DNA from: Yamagishiella unicocca
Taxonomy: Eukaryota > Chlorophyta > Chlorophyceae > Chlamydomonadales > Volvocaceae
Reading direction: 5' to 3'
DNA length: 64,000 bases
NCBI GenBank assembly: GCA_003116995.1
Contig: BDSL01000128.1
Span: forward strand, 124,001 to 188,000
A program made the translations under genes and the position numbers. The notes under the pieces were generated by a model that saw only the letters and a list, made by a program, of their open reading frames with translations, was not told the origin of the DNA and did not search any database. Below, in pieces: positions 32,101 through 44,415 of the stretch. Every line of letters begins with the position of its first letter. The first letter of the stretch is position 1.

Positions 32101-35100
32101 CGTCAGCCGCAGCTGCTCGCCGCGGGCGTCGTCGGCTGCGCGCGAGGCGGCCAGGCGCTCCTCCGAGAGGCTGCGCCGCTCCTCCGCCAGGGCCAGGCGC
32201 TCGCGGTCCAGAGTCTGCAGGAGCCGATGTAGGGCGCGTGGGGGTTACAGTACTGTGCAGCTCTAACCAGGGGCCGTGTGGATAGGTAAACGACATGGGC
32301 GAGGAATCACATCGTGGTGGTGGTGAGTTGCCAAAGTATGGTGGTGGTCGTGGTGGTCGTGGGGATAATGCCGTGCCCAACGCTGCGGCCGACCCCTTGC
32401 CCTGACTAACGCACCTTCTTGAAGGCCTCCAGCGCGACGCTGTGCTCCTCCAAGTCCTTCTGAGCCGCCTGCAGCGCCGCCTGGTTGGCGTTGAACGACT
32501 CCATGGCCTGGCTGAGCTCGTTGTCGCGAGCCTCCGCGTCGGCGGCCTGCGCCGCGAGCTCCTGCGATTGCGCCTGATGTGACGAGGAGACGGGAGGACA
32601 GCCGGGGTGCGGGCGGGGGACGATGAGAACGAGTCCTGCTCCCCAAGCGCTCGTTGAGGGTAAGAAAGGTGACATGGCGGGAGTGGGATGGAATGCAGAC
32701 CACGGCGCATGGTGGGGAATAAAGGGCGAGGATACTCGGGCGGAGGGCCCTCTCAGGCTGGCCCCCTGGTCGCGCGCACCTGCAGCCGTGCGGCGTACTC
32801 GACTAGCTCGCGGGCCTCGATGTCGACATTGGCCTTCTTCATCTGCAGGTGGGACGGGTAATGGGAGGGGGGCAGGGGCGGCGTCAGGCAGGACAACTTT
32901 GCAACAGGAGCCAAGCAGAAGGGACCAACTCCCACCAAGCGTGTCGTACGACTACGAGCCCAAAGCACGTTGCCTGAAGAGCAGCCCAAAACCGACAAGT
33001 TAGGGGCTGGGTGGATAGCGCGTACCCCGGTCCCCCCCTTGCCTCTTCTCCTCCCCCACCCCCCCCTCCCTCCCCGCGGCGGTCCCACCATGATGGCATC
33101 CTTGGCCTCCTGCAGCGCCTCGCGTGCATCGCCGGTCTCCTCTTGCAGCGCCTCGCGCGTGTGCGTCACCTCGGCCTGCAGCGCCTCCCGCGTGTGCGTC
33201 ACCTCGCCACTGAGCGACTCCCGCGTGTGCGCCACCTCCTCGAAGAGGGCGTCACGCATCTGCGTCACCTCGGCCTGCAGCGCCTCGCGCGTGTGCGTCA
33301 CCTCGGCCTGCAGCGCCTGCCGCGTCTGGGCCACCTCCGTCTCCAGCGTCTGGCGCGCCTGGTTGGACTCGGCGTCCAGGGCCTTGCGCGTCTGGGTGGT
33401 CTCGATGCGGAGCGCCTCCAGGCGCTTCTCCTCCTCGGCCGCCTGCGTGATGGCGCCGTTGCAGCGGCTCTCAAGGTCCACCAGCCTGCGGACGGAAGGT
33501 GGGGTCGCACAAGAGACCCGGTTACTCGACGAAAGCGGGGTTGGGGGCGGGGTGTATAAGGACCCGTTTACACGACCACAGGTAGTGTAGCTGGCGCAGT
33601 GCGTGTGTGTATGTGTGTGTGCGGGCCACAGTAATCGAAGGCCATGCGGCAGAACGAAGGGCAGAAACGGGCCGGGGTCGGGTGGGCTATGGCGACCGGC
33701 CCCCCCGACAAGTCTCAGCAACAGCAACCTTGGAGACGCGATCACGACGCGGGCTGCAGCGGCGGTCTCGTACCCGCACCCGGTGACCCACCTGCTGCGC
33801 ACTGCCAGCAGCTCGTTGCGCGCCGCGTCCAGCTGGCGCTGCGTGTCGGCGTACTCGGTGGCCAGGCGGCGGCGCTCGGCGGTCACCTCGGTCAGCAGGT
33901 CCTCGCGCTCGCGGCGCCGGGCCTCGCGCGCCTCCTCTAGCAGGCGCTTCTCCATGGTGATCTGCGCGGGAGGGGGTGGTGGGGGGCCGCCATCAGCGGT
34001 GTCGCCTCAGCGGTGCCGCTCCGCAAGGGCCACGGCAGGAACATGGTGATCGCTGCCGAGCGGCTAGTGCTGCTACTAAGGCCTGCTGCTAGTAAGTGGC
34101 TGCTGCTAGTACGGCCTGCTGCCACCCCGCACACGACACGTGGCCGGTCCTCCCACGCACCTGCACCCGCAGATCCTCGCGCTCCGCCTGCACGGCAGCA
34201 ACAAGGAGAGGAAAGCGCGGCGGAGGGGTCTCAGCTTCGGAGCTGTCGCAGCCAGGAAAGCCCGGCAGGAGCAGGGCAAGAGGCAGAAGAGGCGGCGGCT
34301 CTCTGCACAAGCGCGCGCAAACACGTGTCGGTTCCGGCAGTGACATCAAGACCAGAGTGCGCACAAAGGCGCAGCTCCGCTCCGCCCACACTCCTGCACG
34401 CTGCAGCCCGAGGACACGCCCCCCCTGCTCCGACCCCTTGCCTGCAGCGACGAGGTTGCCGCCTCGATGCGGGCCGCCTCGCGCGACAGCCTGAGCTGCT
34501 CGCGCTTGAGGTCCTCCCGGTCGTGTACGGCGCTGCTCTCCAGCGTCACCATCAGGTTCTGCGGGGTAAAGGGGGCGAGCGGGCCCGGGGTGTCAGTATT
34601 GCGCTGGTGTGGGAAGGTGTAGCCGAGAGCGGCCCCTGTCAGGTGCCACCAGCTTCACCACCAGGCGCCGCTGCTGACACCAACCCCCGCAAGGCCAGAC
34701 AGCCCCCCGCGTAGCGGTACCCTTAACCAGACAGCCCCCCACGTAGCGGTACCCTTAACCAGACAGCCCCCCACGTAGCGGTACCCTTAACGCGGCCACG
34801 CTGGACACGCGCTGTGGACTGGCCGGCCGGCCACCCCTCTCGCAAGTCGCCTACCTTCCAGTGCCCTCCTACGTGTTTCCTCTCATACCCTCTCGCAAAT
34901 CACACCCAGCCGCTACCCCTCCCCGCAACATCACCCCGCCCTCGGCCCCACCTGCAGGTCCGCCCTGAGTCCGTCCACCTCCCGCTCCCGCAGCGCCACG
35001 CGGCCCTCCCGCTCGCCCAGCAGCTTCTCGCGAGCTGACAGCCGGCCCTCGCGGTCCGCCACGTCGCGCTCCATGGCGCCCAGCGCCCGCTCCTCCCGCT

Positions 35101-38100
35101 CAATGGAGCTGACGGCCACGGCGCGAACCTGGGTGGTGTGGTGTGGGTGGTTGGGTGGTGGCGTGGGTGGTGTGGGTGGTTAGGCGCAGGGTAAACGAGT
35201 GGGAACCGACAGTGCCGTGTTACGAGGCGTTGCTAGCCAGAGAGCGGGTAGGTGGGTTGGGAGGAGGAGGCCGGGGAGGCGGCTGCGCCGCAGGTCCCAA
35301 AACACGAACGCGCGCACCTTCTCCGTCAGCTGCGCCAGCAGCTCGGCGCTGAGTCTGTGTCGTGACACGACCTCCTTCTCCTCCGCTATGGCCGCCATCT
35401 GCTGCCGGATGGTGGCCTCCGCGATCTCCTTGTCCAGCATGCCCGCCCGCCGCCCGCGCGCCTCCGCGGCCGCGATCTGCTCCGCGGCGGCGAGGCGCGA
35501 GCGCTGCAGCTCCTCCGCGCCCATGATGCGTTGCGCGTCCAGCTCGGCCTTCGCAGGAATAAGAGGTCGCGGTAAGTATGCTGGGGCAAGGCGGTCGGGG
35601 TAGTGGTAAGTACGCTGGGGCAAGGCGGTCGGGGTAGCGGTATGCTGGGGCAAGGCGGTCGCGGTAGCGGTATGCTGGGGCAAGGCGGTCGGCAAACGTC
35701 CGGCACAGCCACAAGCCGCGATACGCGGCACTGCGGGCATCATATGTTACGACGTGCGTTGTCGGTATTACGGGCCCTGCACGTCATGATTCAATGATTT
35801 GCAAATTGGCAAACGCCGGCGTCAGGACTCCGCGGGCCCCAGCTCACCCTGTAGCGTGCGATCTCCTGCGCGTGCGCCATGCTGGCGTCCTCGTACTGCA
35901 GCCGCACGCGACCCAGGGCCGCCTTGGCGTCCTCCATCTCCAGCTTCATGAGGGCCGCCTCCTTGATGGCATTGGCCTGCGGTGCGGTATTATGAAGGGT
36001 TGGGTTGATTGGTGGAGTAGTCGGCTGCGCTCGGACGAGGCCGCAAGCACACCCTATGGATGCTCGCTCAGCGGGCGGGCGCTGATGACCAGGAAGCGTA
36101 CAGAAGGCCGGTGCTGGGTGCAGGGCAGCTCAGCTGGGTGCCCATTGCTCCTGAGGTCCCGTAACCGCCCACCGTCGCCGCTTCTGAACCCTAAGACGCA
36201 CCTGCGTCTCCGCCAGCTCGGTCTTGTTGCGCGTGTCCAGCTGCACCAGGCGGGTCTCCGACTCACGCAGAGCCGCGTCGCGCGCCCGCAGCTCCGTCTC
36301 CATCCCCAGGATGCGGTCACGCAGCAGCATAACCTCCTCCTGCAGGCCAGGATCCAGCAACGCAAAGGGGCAGGGGGTGTGTCAGGTGAGCGCACTACGT
36401 CAGGCCTCAGGGCGACGGCCTGCGCCGGCTGCAAAAACCCCGGGGCTCTGTGACCGGTCTTCGCCGGTCCGGGCCTCATCGCTGCTTCAGTGCCCGAGCC
36501 CGCCAGCCTCCACTGACCTTGCCCCGGCGCGCCTCGCCCTCCTGGCGCCTCGCCTCCTCCGCCACACGCCGCGTGTCGTCCACGGCGCGGCCGATGTCGT
36601 GGGCGGCTCGGCGCAGCTCCGACTCGTACAGGTTCTTCAGCTCCACCACCTGCGCTGCCACGGCGGCGGGAGTAAGAGTGTGTACCGCGACAACATACCC
36701 AGGCGATCGGCGCAAACGCGCGCCCTCGAAACAACTCCAGATATGCAGATATCTCCAACCGACCGCGCAACCGCCGCGCCGCACCTGCTTCACGTGCACG
36801 GCCTGCGTGTCCGCCAGCACCTTCTCGTGCAGCGACCGGGTGTCCTCCAGGGCCTTATGGTGCTGCCCGCGCGCGTCCTCCAGCACCTTGTGCTGCGCCA
36901 TGCGCGCGTCCTCGATCACCTTCTCCCGCTGCGCCCGCGCCTCCGCGAGCTGCCGCTCCTGCACCGCCCGCGCCTCCTCCACATGGCGCTCCAGCCGCCG
37001 GCGCACATCGTCCAGCTGGCGCTCGTGGTTGACGTGCGCGTCCTCCATCTGCTTGCGGTGGCCCATACGCGCCTCCTCCACCAGCCGCTCCGCCATGCCC
37101 CGCACGTCCGAGACCTGCTTCTCGTGCTGGCTGCGGGCGTCGTGCAGCTGCCGTTCGTACTCGGACCGCACGTCGCTCAGCTGCTTGTCGTACGCCGCTT
37201 TCACCTCGTTCACCTGCTTGCTCATTTTCTCCAGCTCGTCCTGTGGCGAGGGGTGGGTTCAAGAGCGACGTGGCGTCGGCCAGCGTGAATATTTATCGTT
37301 GCTTAAGAGACCTGGCTTAAGAGATCTGGAACTTCAGGACGTTTTGCCGTGGACGTCTATGCGCGTTTCATCCGCCACGGCCGGCCGGCGCTTAGGCATT
37401 GGCCAGCCGGTACCGCACTCCGGACAGACGTCCCCACCATCCAGACCTGGCATGCCTTTACCTGCAGGCTCTTGACCAGCGTCTCCTTCAGCGACTCCAT
37501 GGGTATGCGCGCCAAGGTGAGCTCGCCCGGCGAGGGGGGGGCGGCGGAGCCGGGCAGCGCCAGGCTGTTGACGTAGTTGAGCATGGCGGGATGTGGGGTC
37601 TGCAAGAGCTGAGGCGGCATCGCGCGGCTGATGGCAGCGGCGGTATTCGAGTCGGGCGGGAGAGCGAAGGCAGTGGACATGGCGGCCTGCGGGTGGTGCT
37701 GCTGGGGGTGGCGTTGTTGCTGCGGGGGGGACTGCTTGAAATCTGCGGCAATAAGGAGAGGACAATGGACCATTCACTTGCTTGGGAGGCTCGGTTTTGG
37801 AGACATCGCATGCAGATGGGTCATCGTCACCGCAGTTTGTGCAGCTCTGGTTCATCAGTTTGTGCAGCAAGGTCGCCTCTATGGTGCGACGAGACGGCTC
37901 ACCTGGAGAAGTATGGGTACTGGACGGCTCGGAGGACATCCTCTGCCCTCCCACGTCCCTCTGCCCACCCATGTCCCTCTGTACTCCCATACTGGCATTG
38001 CGAGAGAGCCCCGGCGGCATGCCCTGTTGCTGCTGTCGTGGATCTGCACCGGAGAAGTACCCCTGTTGCTGCTGCCTTGGGTCCGGCGAGTACCCCTGTT

Positions 38101-41100
38101 GCTGCCTTGGATCTGGCGGGTACCCCTGCTGCTGTAGCCTTGGATCTGGCGGGTACCCCTGCTGCTGTAGCCTTGGATCTGGCGGATAGCCCTGTTGCTG
38201 CTGCCTTGGATCTGGCGGGTGCCCTTGTTGCTGTTGCCTTGGATCCGGCGGGTACCCCTGCTGCTGTTGCCTTGGATCTGGCGGGTACCCCTGTTGCTGT
38301 TGCCTTGGATCTGGCGGGTATCCCTGTTGCTGCTGTAGCCTTGGATCTGGCGAGTATCCCTGCTGCTGCAGTCTTGGATCTGGCGGATAGCCCTGTTGCT
38401 GCTGCCTTGGATCTGCACCAGACGAGTTGCCCTGTTGCTGCTGCATTCCAGGCGAGTAGCCCTGCTGCTGCTGCTGTTGTTGCATGCCGGGCGAAAAACC
38501 TTGCTGCTGAAGCGTGCCAGATGAGACGCCCTGCCGCGGCGGCGATGAGGGCATACCCTGTGGAAAGCCCTGTTGCTGCGCCATTGCGGTCACACCCGGT
38601 GGGAGGCTCTGCTGCTGTTGTAGGTGTGATACACCAGGCGGGAGGCTCCTCTGTTGCTCCATTGCGGTCACACCAGGTGGAAGATTCTGGGCCATCGCGG
38701 CCACTCCAGGCGGGAGGCTCGGCTGCTGTGACATGGCTGTCACTCCAGGCGGGAGGCTCGGCTGCTGGGCCATTACGGCCACGCCAGGCGGGAGGCTCGG
38801 CTGCTGTGACATGGCTGTCACTCCAGGCGGGAGGCTCGGCTGCTGTGACATGGCTGTCACTCCAGGCGGGAGGCTCGGCTGCTGTGACATGGCTGTCACT
38901 CCAGGCGGGAGGCTCGGCTGCTGGGCCATTACGGTCACGCCAGGCGGGAGGCTCGGCTGCTGGGCCATTACAGTCACGCCAGGCGGGAGGCTCGGCTGCT
39001 GGGCCATTACGGTCACGCCAGGCGGGAGGCTGTTTTGTTGCGCCATTGCGGTCACACCAGGCGGAACACCCTGTTGCTGTGCCGTTGAGGTTACACCTGG
39101 GGGAAGGCTCTGCTGCGGCGACATGGAGCTCGAACCAGACGTGAGGCTCGGCTGCTGTCCAAGGGGCGTCGCTCCAGGTGGCAGCCCCTGCTGATGCTGG
39201 GGAGATGTGGGTGCGACGCCTGGAGGCAACCCCATCGGCGCCGTCGCCGCACCGCCTCCTATACCTGACGGCTGGGAGGCGAGTGACGCGGCGGAGCGTT
39301 CATACTGTGCCACTGGCGGTGTCGCGCCCCCCATGCTAGGCCCGCTCGGCTGCGACGTTATGCTCTGTGGGTAAGAGACCTCCTGGTGCAGTGGCGGCGC
39401 TGGCGCGCTGGACTGCACGATACTGCCGGGCCCGGGCCCAGGAACGGCACCCAGGGCCGCCGCCGCCGCCGCTGCGCCCATTTCGGGTACGCTGCTCGCG
39501 ACGCGACTGTCGTAGGCTTCGCGACCAAGGGGTGTGGTGGTGGTGGCTCGCTGCGGCTGGTGGCCACTGGTGGCGGACTTGTTGCGGGCGGTCATTTGGT
39601 ACAGGGGCGGGGAGACGGCCTTGTCCGGTTGCATCAGGTCCTGCAGGAGAGTGGCATGCACACATGAGGGCGAGGCGGCAACTAAAGCGAATACTTTTGG
39701 AGGTGTGAGGAGGGCAGTTAACGCCGATTCCTAGGTTGGATCCCAACGCAAATGCGGCTTGCACTAGATGGGCTACCCCGCAATCAAGCTTGCGAAACAT
39801 CCCCTGCAATTAAGCAGCACACACTCACGTCATCTGACGAGTCGGAGGACAATCCCAGGTCGACGGTCTTCTTGCCAAAGCCCATGCCAGGCCTCCCCCC
39901 CGCGCCGGGCCGAATGGGGGAAGGGCTGGCGGGAGTGGGCACCACTCCCGCGTCGCTAGTCGGCGTGCTGGCGGGAGCGGGAGCGGGGGCTGCGGGACAA
40001 GAAAGGGACGCCAGGCAGGGCGAGGCCAGTTGTTGACATTGAGTCCAGCGTGCCCGTAACGCCCAAATTGGGTGCAGTGATGCGCACCAACCTGACCATG
40101 CGTCAACGGTCTTTTTTTTCGTGCGGGAATCGTCCCCAAACCAGGAAGGTTAACACCGCTAATGCTGGTAATTGGAGATCCGCACACCTGGACCGGCTTG
40201 CCCCGGGAAGCGGATGGGCCCTGAGGCGACCATCTGTTGGCGGCGGAGCTGAGCGGCGGCCATGGCCGCGGCAACACGCTCGCGCTCCTCGTCCTCCTTG
40301 GTCTGACAGCAACAGCGCAGGCGCGACAGGGAAGAGGGCACTGGGGGCTCAGTTACGGACAGGCGGCGGTACGCGACGCCGGAGCTACGCTTCCCACAAT
40401 TGAGGGAAGAGCACAGCGGCCTTCTACTCTCACGCCGGCGATGTTGTCAAACACTCACTGAGACGGCGTTGAAAAAGGCTTCGTCATTCGGTCGGCTTTG
40501 CCCCAACCACCCTCTGACTGCACAGCAGCCATGCCCCACCCGAGCCTTTTGACCTGATCGAGGTGCCTGCAACGGCGGCAACGCACCTTCTTCGCAGGAG
40601 GGCCAGCCGGCTTGGCAGCTGCGCCCACCCCTGGACCCGAGAAGGACGCCGACGCCATCGGTGACGTGTCTGCGCTTCCCAGCTGCCGTCGTGGACGGGG
40701 TGCACCCGGACCCCCCGGCGTTAGGGCTGTGCCCGACAAGCCGGCACCGGGGTAGTCACCGCTTGCTGCGGGGCTAAGGGCCGAACCGCCATAGCTAGCA
40801 GAAGCACCGAGAACAGAGGCCCCAGCCGGTCGACGCGGGGCGAACGAAGGCGTGTAACCGCCCGTGCTGGGCTCTTCTTCTTCGCGGTTTCCATCGTCTG
40901 GCGACCAGTGCGACAGAGAGGGGGGACCAGTGGTTGCGTCTCTGGAATTGGCGTGACGCAGGGAAACGTGCGTGCTCCCAAGGATGCCGGGAAGCAAAGA
41001 TGCCACTGCAAGGTTGGAGAACCCACAGGAGCTCCCAAAGACTGGGGTTGCCAACGCGTTGCCCTAGTGCCACAGACACCGACGGGGGAACGACGTCCCT

Positions 41101-44100
41101 GGTAGCGAGCTCAATTCCCAACTCCCGCTTACAGGCGACGGCCGCGATTTCATGTGTGAGGCCGATCTAGAGGGCGTGCTCCGCACGCTGCACTTCCTTC
41201 CTACCTTTCTTGGGCCCGCCGAACGTCGTATGCTGGAGCCGAGACGGGGCATGCCCCTGGGCGCTCGGGGTGTATCCCGACGAAGGCGTTGAAATGGACG
41301 CGGCGGAGGATGCAGAGGCGAGCGGCGGCGATTTAGGCGGCAGTGGTGGCGGAGGCGGAGAGTTGCTTTCGTCCGGAAGGAGGTTGTCATCGATTTCCCA
41401 ACTGTCATCCGCCCGCGGCTTGGCAGGGGCAGCGGCTGCGGTGCGGCGCCCCGCGGGTGGCGCTGTCGTGCTGGGACCGTGGACGGAGACTGAGCTCGTG
41501 TCTGGTGTAGACGCGCGGGGCGGACCGCAGAGGGAGACGGCCGATGAACAGGAGTTAAGGCTCTAGTGCGCAGTGGCTGGAAATGATGCAAAGGTTACGG
41601 CTGCGACCCAACGCTCAAAGGCTAGCGATGCATACACGCCGTGGCTGCGTGGCATATTACCACGGCAAAATTTTCCTCGGTACGTCATGTGTCAGTTCGG
41701 CACATTGTCGAGGTCGGGTTGACCTCAGCAACATGGCAGTGTGTCACAGTGCAGTCACTTTTATCCTCTGCCCGCGGCCCAGTCCTACTTTTGCTCAGTA
41801 GCGCCGGCGACCCAATGCCTGGCAAGTCGTCTCCGTCCAGCTCCATGCCGCCGATCCCGTCCCCCCCGCTGGGACGCGGTACACGGCTCGCCATAGGGGG
41901 TGATGTAGTCGACGACGCCTGGAGGATCGAAAATGGAATGAGCGCCGCACCAAAACCGGAAGATTATAGGATTCGGCGCACGCACATGCCGAGTGGCGAT
42001 TGAAAGGAACCGATAAAACCCTCACGCAAGCGACAGCGTACGGCCTGGCCATAGGGCCCACGATCCTGGACACCCACCTCGGGGCCCACTAGCGTCGTCA
42101 CAGACGGTCCCGTTTCACCGCCACGTCCACGACCAGGGGTAGCGGTTGAGGCTGCGAGGGCAAGTGTGCGGTTAGGAGCCGACAAGATGAGGCTGCAGGT
42201 GAGGCGGCTCTGGCTTTAAGCCACGCGAGAACGACTCGGTAGGCCGTGCGCTGGGAGGCAACGGAGGGAGCACAACCCCGACAGGGGAAAGGATAAACTG
42301 CTACGACATCTGGTTTGAAGTGCGCGCTAGCCCGTTGAAGTGCGCCCTCCCGCGGCGAGATGCCAGCACACACCCTACCTGGGCTCCGCGATGGCGCGTC
42401 ACCAAAATCTTCGCCCGGGTATGATCCGCGTGGTGCGCTGCGGCTACGCTCAAACGAGCTGCCTTCCGGGTTCAACCGACCCGTACCGCCTGCATGGGAG
42501 AGCCATAACGGTAAGGCCGGATGAGGCAATGTCCGCCGCCGTAGTGACTAAGGAAGCCAGCCGCTTGCGAATCGGGCATTGGAGTGTTCCATAAGGGTTA
42601 CGAGTGACCACAAGGCCGTACCGGCAGTGCACGTGCTGCCGTCTTTCCCGCTACTGGCAGGGTGGCTCCACTAACTCGTGCCCGGTCCCAACAGCTGTAT
42701 GTCTACTTACTTGGCTCCGGCGACATGCCGGGCCGTGATGGCTCTGGTGTGGGCTCCCTGGATATCTCCGGAGAAAAATCGGTCATGGACTGCTGCGTGG
42801 CCGCGCGCCGACCGGCGCGGGGCCCCGCTGCCGGCTTGCTGCAGGTGCGTGCAGGGGACGGCGAGATATGGGCGTGGAACGGGTTTGGCAGCCAATCCAA
42901 CGGAGCGAGGCAAGGGACGCCGGTACAGTCTAGGGAGGGCGACACACCTGGCAGCGCTGGACCCGAACAGATCAAGGTCTGCTGCGATTGGTGGCGGCTC
43001 GTCCTTCATCATGCCAAATATGTCGTCTGCTTTGGGGCCCATGGGTCGCGAGGGGCCAGAGGCGCGCACCCCGGTGGCGGGCGAGCGTGACAATGAATCA
43101 TCCGGTTTCTTGCTGCTAAATACATTCGCCGGGTCGAAGGCGTCAAAGTCGTCATCGAAGAGCGGCTTTTGCATGCTGGCCCTCCCGGCGCTGGTGCTGC
43201 TGCGTGGCGGCGAGTCGTCGTCCCATTTAAAGGCAGGATTACTCGCCGAGGGCCGCGAGCTGGTGCTCGCATTGACACTGGCTGTCCTGCTGGTGCTCGG
43301 TTTCTCGTCACCAAATGGGTCCTGTCAGTGGTCCAAAGAGGAGTTGCGCAAAGCCGGATGGGGAACGTCATGCTGGAGAATGCAGGCGCAGCGCGACGGG
43401 TGGAGGGCTTCCCGGCGTATGCGGCAGCTGTGGCAGCAAGCGGTATTGGTCGTATTATCATGAGCGTCCCGATCCGTTACCTTAAAGGTGGACGACCTGG
43501 AAGATCTGGGCAGGTCCTCCTCGTCGTCAAATGGTGATTTAGATGGTTTAACGCCACCTGCTCAAGCAACATGGGGTATTGTGGACGCCGCACGGTGCAG
43601 CAGACAATCGTATATAAAAGGGGCGTCCTTCACAGAAGTGAGCGAGCTCCATATTGGCGGAAATGTGGCAACTTGAAGTAGAGAACTGCGGATGCGGATG
43701 CGAAATGGCCCGAATATCAGAATTTAACCCTTCCCTGTACACCTCCCCTTGAGGCCCCATTAGCACGTACGCGGACGAAGACCCCCACCAAACCATGCGG
43801 CAAACCCGCCCCCCCCCTTAACCCCCGATATGACGCACTCTTTTGTGCCGCCGCGAATGAAACCGTCTTCTTCATCGAAGACTTGGGGAACGCATCATCG
43901 TCCTCATCAAGGCGCACAGTTTGGGGATTTGGCGTAGACTTGCGCACGCTACTCCTAACATTTGATGACCCCGATCTCGGCTGTACAAGCATGGCGGATT
44001 AGGGTCGTCACGGCGTGTTTTGCCCTGAGCGACCGAGGAATGTTGCGGGGCCCGGACCGACAAGCCCTACCGTTTTGGAAAATGTTGGGAAATCGTCGTC

Positions 44101-44415
44101 ATCATCTCCAAATGTTGCCTTCTGCAAATAGTCAGCGCCGGACATGCGGTCAAAGGAAGATGCTTGACCCAGCTCCGACGAGACAAGGGTAGACAGAAGT
44201 ACCTACCGGCTTTCCTGGTGTTGGAGCTCCTGACAAGCTGGAGAGCGGTGCGCCACTTCCTGAAGCCAAAAAGAAATTTTGTTCGCAGTAGTTTCTAACT
44301 CCTTGCCAAGCGACCGCATATGCGATGGCATCTTATCATTCGTGATACCTCCAGACTCTTGCATTGAGCGTCGCCCACCAGGGGGCGGAGCCCCTGACAG
44401 GCTGGCCAAGCTCAT
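29117..44415 (-). CDS. FBF1: FBF1-like giant coiled-coil protein (ciliary transition-fibre component)
   Basis: About 34 exons and about 2,850 residues. Exons: 44415-44349, 44259-44207, 44121-44071, 43980-43839, 43557-43481, 43321-42948, 42838-42711, 42489-42379, 42151-42078, 41918-41724, 41562-41205, 40897-40587, one ending 40459, 40302-40188, 39989-39829, 39640-37831, 37742-37462, 37240-36785, 36649-36518, 36339-36202, 35976-35848, 35548-35318, 35128-34952, 34558-34442, 34187-34161, 33961-33792, 33485-33089, 32842-32780, 32573-32415, 32214-32046, 31856-31515, 31215-30563, 30230-29508, 29230-29117. Phases join except at 40587. The N-terminal third is disordered with repeated acidic-aromatic motifs (FGDDDDDFPTF, FDDEEDLP, FDDDFDAFD). 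A P/Q-rich repeat domain follows, then a long coiled coil. The part with ERRRLATEYADTQRQL aligns without gaps, from memory, to human FBF1's coiled coil. FBF1 sits on transition fibres and gates ciliary entry. Human FBF1 is about 1,130 residues, so this form is much expanded. Start and the 41724 donor are uncertain. Confidence 0.72.
33100..33420 (-). repeat. 33-bp coding repeat: hendecad coiled-coil array
   Basis: Within the FBF1-like exon 33485-33089, about eleven consecutive 11-residue units of the EVTHTREALQA type, some identical at DNA level (33-bp period). Confidence 0.93.
34694..34790. repeat. 32-bp tandem repeat, 3 copies
   Basis: Unit contains AGACAGCCCCCCACGTAGCG and GTACCCTTAACC; in the FBF1-like intron 34559-34951. 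Confidence 0.9.
35571..35695. repeat. About 30-bp tandem repeat, 4 copies
   Basis: Unit CTGGGGCAAGGCGGTCGGGG followed by TAGCGGTATG or a variant; in the FBF1-like intron 35549-35847. Confidence 0.9.
36785..37240 (-). repeat. Second hendecad coiled-coil array (coding)
   Basis: The whole 152-residue exon divides into 11-residue units such as DVRSEYERQLH, DARSQHEKQVS, EARMGHRKQME, DARMAQHKVLE, about fourteen in a row, more diverged than the 33100-33420 array. Confidence 0.88.
38060..38440 (-). repeat. Coding tandem repeat: QQGYPPDPRQQQ units
   Basis: In the 1.8-kb exon 39640-37831 of the FBF1-like gene, roughly a dozen copies of a 36/39-bp unit encode Gln-Gly-Tyr-Pro-Pro-Asp-Pro-Arg repeats, with one Tyr per unit. 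Confidence 0.93.
38577..39120 (-). repeat. Coding tandem repeat: QQPSLPPGVTAM units
   Basis: Upstream part (in gene sense) of the same exon: about fourteen 39-bp units of the form (A/S)-Q-Q-P-S-L-P-P-G-V-T-(A/V)-M. Confidence 0.93.

Noticed and set aside
37399..39194. Forward frames over the FBF1-like P/Q exon
   Set aside because: Antisense shadow of the tandem coding repeats; the minus frame joins flanking exons in phase and the forward one does not.
40566..40586. Very short intron from the donor after 40587 to the nearest in-frame AG
   Set aside because: About 20 bases is too short to be spliced; the junction was left unresolved.
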